Below, in pieces: positions 6,261 to 12,019 of a stretch of 12,019 nt of DNA. Under the pieces are notes generated by a model that did no database searches, was not told where the DNA came from, and worked only from the letters and a program-made list of their open reading frames with translations. This DNA comes from Verrucomicrobia bacterium UBA3214 (GTDB lineage Bacteria; Verrucomicrobiota; Kiritimatiellia; RFP12; UBA1067): contig DEWI01000026.1 in NCBI GenBank assembly GCA_002363575.1, forward strand, positions 1 to 12,019. The letters are read 5' to 3'. Position 1 is the stretch's first letter. Every line of letters begins with the position of its first letter. The position numbers were made by a program, and so were the translations under genes.

Positions 6261-7559
6261 TCAATGGCGGAAGGAGCGCTGGCCGGTGAAGACCATCGCA
6301 ACGCCGGCGGCGTTGCAGCAGTCGATCACATCCCAATCGCGGATCGCGCCGCCGGGCTGGACGATCGCCGTGATGCCTTCGCGTATGCCGACTTCCGCAC
6401 CGTCGCGGAACGGGAAAAACGCATCGGACACCATCGCGCAACCGGGAAGGCCGCCCTTCTCCGCGCGCGTCTGCTCCATGATTTCGGCCTGCTTGCGCGC
6501 GCCGTCCTCTTCGCCGAAAACGAGCCGGAGGTCGTTGTAGGGCTTGGCGTACTTCTCCCAGGCGAGCCAGTCGGCGTGCTTGGTGTACGCCTTGTCGCGC
6601 GCGATTTCGGCCACGCCCACACGGTCCTGTTCGCCGGTGCCTATGCCGACCGTCGCGCCGTCTTTGACGTAGAGCACGCTGTTGGAAGTGACGCCGGCCT
6701 CGACGAGCCAGCCGAACACGAGGTCGTCGTATTCGCGCTGGGTGGGCATGCGCGCGATCTTGTGCTCCTCGAAGCGCGTTTCGCCGGTCGCCTTGTCAAC
6801 GATCTTCCTGTTGCACCAGGCGGGCATGAAATCCTCCGCGCGCCGCGCATTGGCGCTGAACGAAGTCTGCGCGACGATGCCGCCGTCGATAAGCGATTTG
6901 AAGTCGATCACATGTTTTGCGACGAAGTCCGCAAGGCGCGCCATATTTGCGATGCGCATTACGCGGAGGTTCTTCTTGGTCGCGAAAAGCTCCATTACGC
7001 CCGGGAGGAAATCTGGAGCCACTACTACTTCCGCGTAGTTCTCGACGATCAGCTTCGCCGTCTCCATGTCGCATTCGCGGTTCAGCGCGATCGCGCCGCC
7101 GAACGCGGCGAGGCGATCGGCCTTGTTTGCGCGGAAGTACGCCTCCGCGAGCGTAGAGCCTGTGGCCACGCCGCAGGGGTTGTTGTGCTTCACGATCACC
7201 GCCGTCGGCTTCTCCATCAGGTATCTGAGGATGTTGAGAGCGTTGTCGGCGTCGGTGATATTCGTCTTGCCGGGGTGCTTGCCGGACTGCAAAAGCTCGG
7301 GCACGCTCGCCAGATACCTGCCCGGCTGAAGCATCTCGACTTCGCCAAGCGCGAGATTGCCGTTCACCAGCCTGTAGAGCGCGGCCTCCTGGCCGGGATT
7401 CTCGCCGTACCTGAGGCCCTTCTCCTCGCCGCCGATGTTCCACGTCGTCTTTTCATAGCGAAGAGTCTGGCGCTTGGCGCCATCGATGAACGAAATTTCG
7501 AGCGCGGGCGCGAAATGATCCGCCTCGATCGTCTTGTATGCTTCTTTCAAATCTTTCAT
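6261..7559 (-). CDS. purH: Stand-alone AICAR formyltransferase (PurH C-terminal domain only)
   Basis: A 432-residue protein matching the AICAR transformylase half of PurH, which adds a formyl group from 10-formyl-tetrahydrofolate to AICAR to give FAICAR, the penultimate step of IMP synthesis. LRYGENPGQEAALY is at 49-62, the catalytic KHNNPCG at 124-130 (K124, H125), and the C-terminus reads QPGGAIRD...GQRSFRH as in full PurH. The N-terminal IMP cyclohydrolase (MGS-like) domain of the usual enzyme of about 520 residues is absent, and no separate cyclohydrolase is in the window. The N-terminus (MKDLKEAYKTIEADHF) resembles stand-alone forms known from Desulfovibrio-type bacteria, so this is a family variant and not a truncation. 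There is no Shine-Dalgarno; a perfect -10 box lies ten bases before the ATG. Confidence 0.92.
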   Translation of the reverse strand: MKDLKEAYKTIEADHFAPALEISFIDGAKRQTLRYEKTTWNIGGEEKGLRYGENPGQEAALYRLVNGNLALGEVEMLQPGRYLASVPELLQSGKHPGKTNITDADNALNILRYLMEKPTAVIVKHNNPCGVATGSTLAEAYFRANKADRLAAFGGAIALNRECDMETAKLIVENYAEVVVAPDFLPGVMELFATKKNLRVMRIANMARLADFVAKHVIDFKSLIDGGIVAQTSFSANARRAEDFMPAWCNRKIVDKATGETRFEEHKIARMPTQREYDDLVFGWLVEAGVTSNSVLYVKDGATVGIGTGEQDRVGVAEIARDKAYTKHADWLAWEKYAKPYNDLRLVFGEEDGARKQAEIMEQTRAEKGGLPGCAMVSDAFFPFRDGAEVGIREGITAIVQPGGAIRDWDVIDCCNAAGVAMVFTGQRSFRH

Positions 7560-7569
7560 GGCACGGCGT

Positions 7570-7580
7570 ATTATACCATA
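7570..7580 (-). promoter_or_regulatory. Extended -10 promoter for purH, nearly leaderless
   Basis: On the minus strand this reads TATGGTATAAT, a perfect match to the extended -10 consensus (TRTGnTATAAT). The last base of the TATAAT is only ten bases from the purH ATG. Transcription would start about 2-4 bases before the start codon, leaving no room for a ribosome site. No -35 resembling TTGACA is visible at the usual distance, which suits an extended -10 promoter. Confidence 0.75.
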
Positions 7581-7605
7581 TTCCGTCAGCCCGCGGCGGC
7601 GGGAT

Positions 7606-7616
7606 TATGGTATAAT
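7606..7616 (+). promoter_or_regulatory. Extended -10 promoter for the secreted thioredoxin-fold gene
   Basis: TATGGTATAAT on the plus strand, with TATAAT at 7611-7616. The predicted start is near 7623, giving a leader of about 60 bases before the ATG at 7683. It forms a perfect 12-bp inverted repeat with the purH -10 element (7569-7580 against 7606-7617). No good -35 is present. Confidence 0.75.
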
Positions 7617-7669
7617 AGGTCGCGGCAGCCGGGCGCAGGCGAACGGCCCGGCGCCCCATCACCACTCTT

Positions 7670-7676
7670 GAGGAGA
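7670..7676 (+). promoter_or_regulatory. Ribosome binding site GAGGAGA
   Basis: GAGGAGA ends six bases before the ATG at 7683. It fixes that start, even though the same frame stays open for more than 2 kb upstream, antisense to purH and exbB. Confidence 0.85.
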
Positions 7677-7682
7677 ATCGAT

Positions 7683-10352
7683 ATGCGCAAATCGACAACT
7701 TGTCTCGCAGCCGCGGCGATCGCCGCGTTTTCGTTCTTCCCGGCCGCGCGCGGCGACGCGCCGGCGCATTTCACCGAGGACTTCGCGGCCGCGCGCGGAC
7801 GCGCGGAGAAAAACGGCCGCCCGCTCTTCATCCTCTTCACCGGCAGCGATTGGTGCGTATGGTGCAAGCGCCTGGAGAAGGAAGTTTTTTCGAAGCCCGA
7901 GTTCCTCGATGTCGCCACGAACGCCTACGAACTCGTCGCGATCGATTTCCCGGAGGCGTTCGATTCCCTTCCGGAGGACGTCCGCAAAGAGCGCACGCGC
8001 CTTCGCTCCGCTTTCGAAGTGCGCGGTTTTCCGACGGTCGTACTCGCCGACGCCGCGCTCAAGCAGCTCTACACCGACGGCTACCGGCGCGGCGGCGCAA
8101 AGCGGTGGATCGACGAGTTCCGCGAAAGCGCGCGCATCCAGCCGCTCGTCGAGCGGCACATTCAGCCTTTCCGCGAGGAAATCTCCGCTCTTCTCGACGG
8201 GATCGAAATGCCGATGAGAGCGTTCGTCGTATCCGAGGGGACGAACAAGACCGCTATAGCCGCCGCGAAAGCGGCCGCCGAAAAAACCCTCCCGGCGTTG
8301 AAAGCGATACAAGCGCGCATGGAAAGCGCCAAAATGCCGCAGGAGCTTGACAAAGCAAAGGCCGTTGCCCTTGAAGAGTTTTCGGGCGCGATGGAGTATC
8401 TGGAGCTCCTGGCGACGAAAAGCGTCGATGAAATCGCCGAAGTATGCGAGCGCCGGCGCGAGGCCGCCGGGAAGAGAATCGCCGAAGCCGCGAAGGCGCG
8501 CGAAGAGGCGGAAAAGTCCTGGCTCTTTGATTGGAGCGAGAACATGCGCACCAACACGGCGATCGAGACGTTCGCATCGCTTCGCGACAAGCGCATCAAG
8601 CCCTTCCTGCGCCGCCATATGGATCCGGGCAACAAGGCGACGGCGGCAGAACGCAAAATCCTCGAAGAGGCCGTCGGCCGGCTTACCCTCGACGGCGTAT
8701 TGAAGAAGTCGAAAAACAAAAAACAGCTCGCCCAAATCCTCTCGCGCACGGCGAGCCCGGAGTTCGCGGCGTTGCTCAAGAGCCTCGCGGACGGACGCAA
8801 CGACTTCGGCAACCACTTTGTCGCATGGCTCGAAAAAGAGAAATTCTCCGGCGAGGACTTGCGCTGCGTCGCCTGGCTGCAGGACAACAACTTCACACTC
8901 GGCTCGGCGACGATCGACGCGATGGCGAAAGCGAATATCGACGAATGGCTGGTGAAGGTCTTCAGCATCGACATGGAACGCCGCCTCGCGTGGAATGCCC
9001 GCGGCGGCGGCTGGGCTTCCACCGTTACGGACAAAGGATGGGACGGCTTCAAGAAACATGGAGACGCCTGCCGCGCCGCCTGCAAACGCGCGATGGAACT
9101 GCATCCTTTCCCGGAACCGGAGATCAAGTTCTCCAGTCTCGGGCCTTTCGACGACGCCATCTTCACGAACGCCACCGCGGCGCTCGCCGACGCTCCCTCG
9201 ATATACGAGAACTTCCTTTGGTACAACTGCTACCCGCGATGGTGCGGATCGCACAAAAAGATGAAACTCTTCGCCGAACGCTGCCGCGCAACGGGCCGCC
9301 ACGATACGATGATCCCGGTGCAATACGCCTATGCGCTTCTGCGCATGATCTACGACATGGAGATCCAGCCCGAGGACTATTTCAAAGAGCATCCCGAAGA
9401 ACTCGACCGCATCCTCGAAGTCTCGCTGCCGCAAATCAAAAACAAGAACGCCACGAACAAAATCCGGCAAAAGGCCGGCGCATACGCCACGCTCGCCTGG
9501 TACCTCAAAGGCGACTACGAAAAGGCCGCCGAAGTCTGGCGCTCCTTCCCGCACCATACGATGCCCAACGGCCTGTGGGAGACGATCTACGGCTTCAGCG
9601 CCTACTGGACGATATGGGACGGCATCTCCGGCAAGAACCGCAAAGAGTTCCAGCGCCTCCACGCGCTTTACGAAGCCGGCGACCATGCCGCCTTTCTCAA
9701 GGAACTGGCCCAAATATCGAAGCGCGCGAAGCTCGACTCCGGAGAATCCTGGTATGCAGGGGAATACGGCAGGAACGCGAGGCTGAAGGTGGATTTCCCG
9801 GCCGGCAAACCCGTCGCCGCCTCCTTCCCGAAAAACAAAAACGGCTGGCTGACATATGGCGGCGCGTGGCGGCTGAACGGCAAATTCGCCTTCCACGACG
9901 GCAAATACAGTTCGGGCGATTCGCTCGAATGGTCGCCTCCCGTCCCGACGCAATTCAAGATGGCGTGCGTTTTCGCGCCGACGGGCAAGAAGGCCGATTG
10001 GCATTTCGAATTCCACGTCAAGCCCGGCACTCCCGACAAGCTTTCGCGCTACGAATGGCCGTATATCGTCGTCAAACCCGCCGGCGGCAAATATACCGTC
10101 GCGCTCGGCGAATGGGAGGAACTCTACAAGTCCGACGGCGGCGAGAAAGCGGAGTTCGAGCATCCCGGCGGCCCGATACGGCTTGCCGTGGTCGCGAAAG
10201 ACGGCAAGCTCGAAATCTTCGCCGGCGACGCGAAAACCCCGCTCGTTTCCTCGAGCGCGTTCAAAGAGTTCTTCAAGAACGTCCCCGAAGGGAAGATGCG
10301 CTTCAACGGCACCGGCGTGCGCCTCGAGAAGATGTCCGTAGTCCGCCCATAG
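7683..10352 (+). CDS. Secreted thioredoxin-fold protein with large C-terminal extension
   Basis: An 889-residue exported protein. A signal peptide (MRKSTTCLAAAAIAAFSFFPAARG, about 1-24) is followed by a thioredoxin-like domain (about 28-145). This carries the redox motif WCVWC (C58, C61) and a cis-proline in RGFPTVV (P117), as in periplasmic Thioredoxin_7/DUF255-like folds. Residues 190-285 are alanine- and glutamate-rich, probably coiled coil. A helical region of about 350-700 contains WNARGGGWASTVTDKGW (near 437) and a tryptophan- and tyrosine-rich stretch. It vaguely recalls DUF4034 or TPR-type proteins, a weak guess. Residues from about 720 to the end alternate hydrophobic and polar residues with many glycines and look like a beta-sandwich (lectin- or jelly-roll-like). 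The substrate is unknown; a thiol-disulfide role outside the cytoplasm is the best inference. It has its own promoter and ribosome site. Confidence 0.85.
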   Translation: MRKSTTCLAAAAIAAFSFFPAARGDAPAHFTEDFAAARGRAEKNGRPLFILFTGSDWCVWCKRLEKEVFSKPEFLDVATNAYELVAIDFPEAFDSLPEDVRKERTRLRSAFEVRGFPTVVLADAALKQLYTDGYRRGGAKRWIDEFRESARIQPLVERHIQPFREEISALLDGIEMPMRAFVVSEGTNKTAIAAAKAAAEKTLPALKAIQARMESAKMPQELDKAKAVALEEFSGAMEYLELLATKSVDEIAEVCERRREAAGKRIAEAAKAREEAEKSWLFDWSENMRTNTAIETFASLRDKRIKPFLRRHMDPGNKATAAERKILEEAVGRLTLDGVLKKSKNKKQLAQILSRTASPEFAALLKSLADGRNDFGNHFVAWLEKEKFSGEDLRCVAWLQDNNFTLGSATIDAMAKANIDEWLVKVFSIDMERRLAWNARGGGWASTVTDKGWDGFKKHGDACRAACKRAMELHPFPEPEIKFSSLGPFDDAIFTNATAALADAPSIYENFLWYNCYPRWCGSHKKMKLFAERCRATGRHDTMIPVQYAYALLRMIYDMEIQPEDYFKEHPEELDRILEVSLPQIKNKNATNKIRQKAGAYATLAWYLKGDYEKAAEVWRSFPHHTMPNGLWETIYGFSAYWTIWDGISGKNRKEFQRLHALYEAGDHAAFLKELAQISKRAKLDSGESWYAGEYGRNARLKVDFPAGKPVAASFPKNKNGWLTYGGAWRLNGKFAFHDGKYSSGDSLEWSPPVPTQFKMACVFAPTGKKADWHFEFHVKPGTPDKLSRYEWPYIVVKPAGGKYTVALGEWEELYKSDGGEKAEFEHPGGPIRLAVVAKDGKLEIFAGDAKTPLVSSSAFKEFFKNVPEGKMRFNGTGVRLEKMSVVRP

Positions 10353-10416
10353 CCGTATATATTGTATTGACCCCGCCATCGACCGCGCGCGGCCGTTCGC
10401 CGGCGCGCCGTGCTTG

Positions 10417-10446
10417 TTTACCGGCGACAGGCAAATATGGTATAAT
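10417..10446 (+). promoter_or_regulatory. Promoter of the alpha-galactosidase gene
   Basis: The -10 region reads TATGGTATAAT (10436-10446), identical to the two elements upstream of purH and the thioredoxin-fold gene. TTTACC (10417-10422) lies 18 bases before TATAAT and matches four of six -35 positions. The predicted start is near 10453, giving a leader of about 26 bases. The gap to the preceding stop codon is 126 bp, so this gene is probably transcribed on its own. Confidence 0.75.
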
Positions 10447-10467
10447 AAGACGCATCTTGCATGTAAA

Positions 10468-10472
10468 AGGAG
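10468..10472 (+). promoter_or_regulatory. Ribosome binding site AGGAG
   Basis: AGGAG within AAAAGGAGAAG ends six bases before the ATG at 10479 and settles the start of the alpha-galactosidase. Confidence 0.85.
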
Positions 10473-10478
10473 AAGACG

Positions 10479-12019
10479 ATGACTACTTTGGAAATTGCGT
10501 TGGCGGGATACCTCGCGTTCGGGCAGCATGTCGGCAACCACCTCGAGAAGTTCGCAGGGCTGCAGACCATCCATTTCGACGGCGCCGTCTCGCTGCGGCT
10601 TGTCGAGACCGGCCGCGAAGAGAAAGCGCAGGATGGCGCGAAAACGCTTGCAATCCATCTCAAGGACGAATTCTACCCTTTCGAGGTGACGCGCTATGTG
10701 AAAAGCTGGGAAGATTGCGGCGCGGTCGAAACGTGGGTGGAAATCCGCCACAACGAGCCTGGCGCCGTCAAACTCCTGCGCGCCGACAGCTTCGCTTCCA
10801 ATATCGCGTTTGAATCCGACGCCGTGCGCGTGATGTCGCTGACCGGCAAATGGGCGCGCGAGGCGAACGTCAGCTGGTCCGATCTCGGCAACGGCCAGAT
10901 CGTCGAACTCGTTTCCAACTCCGGAACGCGCAACGCATGGGAGTCCAACGCGGCGATGATGGTAGAATTCGGCAAGGACGTCGGCGAAGAAAACGGCGCC
11001 GTCCTCGGCGTCGCCCTGGAATGGCCGGGCACGACGTGCCGCCGCGTGCGCCGCACATGGGACGGCAAAAAGACGCAGGTCTTCGCCGGCATCGACATGA
11101 CTTCCGGGCCGTACACGCTCGATCCCGGCGTCGTCTTCACCACTCCGAAGGCGATCCTCGTATGGTCGGAGAACGGACGCGGCGAGGTCAGCCGCGAATA
11201 CCACCGCTGGGCGCGCCGGCATTTGATGCCGCATGGCGACGCACTCCATCCGGTGCTTCTGAACAGCTGGGAAGGCGCGTATTTCTCCTTCACCGAGCAG
11301 ACGCTTCTGGACATGATGGACGGCGTGAAGGAACTGGGCGGCGAAATGTTCGTGCTGGACGACGGCTGGTTCGGACGCGGCAAGTACGCGCGCGACGAGA
11401 AAAACAAGGACAAGTGCGGTCTCGGCGACTGGTGCGTCAACCCCGAAAAGCTGCCGCGCGGCTTGAACTTCCTCGCCGAAGAAGCCGCCAAGCGCGGCCT
11501 CGCTTTCGGCCTCTGGGTGGAGCCGGAAATGGCCAACACCCAAAGCCATCTCGTCGATGCGCACCCGGAATGGATGCTGCGCGAAAAAACACGCCCGCAA
11601 ATCTACGGACGCGGCCGCACGCAAGTCGTTCTCGATCTTTGCAATCCGGCGCTGCGCGACAATATTTTCAATCAGCTCGACGCCGTCTATTCCTCGGTGC
11701 CGTCGCTCGCCTACGTCAAATGGGACTGCAACGCCGACATCAACAATCCCGGCTCCGCGTTCCTCGCAGCCGACCGCCAGCCGAATCTGTGGTACGACTA
11801 CTCGAAAGGCTATCTCGAACTTCTCGCGCGCTTGCAGGCCAAGCGCCCGCATATCATGACGCAGGCCTGCTCCTCCGGAGGCGGCCATGTCGATTTCGCC
11901 TCCTTGCGCTATACCGACGAGTTCTGGACGAGCGATTGCACCGATCCCTACCAGCGCGTTTTCATCCAGTGGGGCACATCGCAATTCTACCCGGCGTCGG
12001 CCATGGCCTGCCATGTGAC
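10479..12019 (+). CDS. Alpha-galactosidase, GH36 family (3' end outside window)
   Basis: The first 513 residues of a GH36 (clan GH-D) alpha-galactosidase, which releases terminal alpha-galactose from oligosaccharides such as raffinose or melibiose. An N-terminal beta-sandwich (about 1-235) precedes the TIM barrel. Barrel motifs appear in order: LNSWEGAYF, FVLDDGWFG (D294, D295), GDWCVNPEKLPRGL, FGLWVEPEMAN, the nucleophile in VKWDCN (D416), and CSSGGGHVDFASLRYTDEFWTSDCTD with acid/base D486. Cysteines follow the nucleophile (DCN) and the acid/base (SDC), where DMN and SDN are common. There is no signal peptide, so it is cytoplasmic and would need imported substrate. About 150-200 residues, including the C-terminal beta domain, lie beyond the window. 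The frame is open to the edge with no stop. Confidence 0.93.
   Translation, partial: MTTLEIALAGYLAFGQHVGNHLEKFAGLQTIHFDGAVSLRLVETGREEKAQDGAKTLAIHLKDEFYPFEVTRYVKSWEDCGAVETWVEIRHNEPGAVKLLRADSFASNIAFESDAVRVMSLTGKWAREANVSWSDLGNGQIVELVSNSGTRNAWESNAAMMVEFGKDVGEENGAVLGVALEWPGTTCRRVRRTWDGKKTQVFAGIDMTSGPYTLDPGVVFTTPKAILVWSENGRGEVSREYHRWARRHLMPHGDALHPVLLNSWEGAYFSFTEQTLLDMMDGVKELGGEMFVLDDGWFGRGKYARDEKNKDKCGLGDWCVNPEKLPRGLNFLAEEAAKRGLAFGLWVEPEMANTQSHLVDAHPEWMLREKTRPQIYGRGRTQVVLDLCNPALRDNIFNQLDAVYSSVPSLAYVKWDCNADINNPGSAFLAADRQPNLWYDYSKGYLELLARLQAKRPHIMTQACSSGGGHVDFASLRYTDEFWTSDCTDPYQRVFIQWGTSQFYPASAMACHV

Noticed and set aside
5424..7682. Plus-strand extension of the thioredoxin-fold reading frame by more than 2 kb
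   Set aside because: It is antisense to exbD, exbB and purH. The ribosome site and signal peptide place the real start at 7683.
10353..10416. Intrinsic terminator after the thioredoxin-fold gene
   Set aside because: There is a GC-rich palindrome at 10401-10410 but no adequate stem-loop followed by a T-run.
7659..12014. 1451-codon minus-strand open frame opposite the thioredoxin-fold and GH36 genes
   Set aside because: Both plus-strand genes have promoters, ribosome sites and intact family motifs; the minus frame has none and spans the intergenic promoter.

Overview
The window is GC-rich, densely coding bacterial chromosome with no phage, insertion-sequence, CRISPR, tRNA or rRNA signal. The gene mix points to an anaerobic, polysaccharide-degrading member of the PVC group (Verrucomicrobiota, perhaps Kiritimatiellae or Lentisphaeria). 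The clues are a stand-alone AICAR transformylase of the kind also found in Desulfovibrio-like bacteria, a large secreted thioredoxin-fusion protein and a GH36 alpha-galactosidase. This placement is inference; no marker gene fixes it.

Layout. Positions 1-233 are a non-coding patch built almost entirely of short perfect hairpins with GAA or TTC loops, plus one 15-bp GC-rich hairpin. Positions 234-7559 hold seven genes, all on the minus strand. In transcription order they are a purH-type AICAR formyltransferase, an ExbB/TolQ-like channel protein, ExbD/TolR, a two-domain glycosyltransferase, a small HNH nuclease-like protein, a HIT hydrolase and a DinG-type iron-sulfur helicase. exbB and exbD overlap by 17 bp, exbD and the glycosyltransferase may overlap through GTGA, and the remaining gaps are 18 to 114 bp, so one long transcription unit is plausible. 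Positions 7560-7682 are a divergent promoter region. On the plus strand follow a secreted 889-residue protein (7683-10352) and an alpha-galactosidase (10479 to the window edge, incomplete).

How the genes fit together. No single pathway links them. PurH makes purine precursors. ExbB/ExbD would couple proton flow to an envelope process. The glycosyltransferase probably acts on lipid-linked or envelope glycans. The HNH, HIT and DinG proteins look like housekeeping nucleic-acid and nucleotide functions. The two plus-strand genes belong to an exported thioredoxin-fold protein and to oligosaccharide use.

The most striking non-coding signals are an identical 12-base extended -10 element (TATGGTATAATA) at three promoters. 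Two of them are arranged as a back-to-back dyad, one so close to the purH start codon that the mRNA would be nearly leaderless. The GAA/TTC-loop hairpin cluster at the left edge is the other. I found no convincing evidence of a wholly new defence or mobile system.
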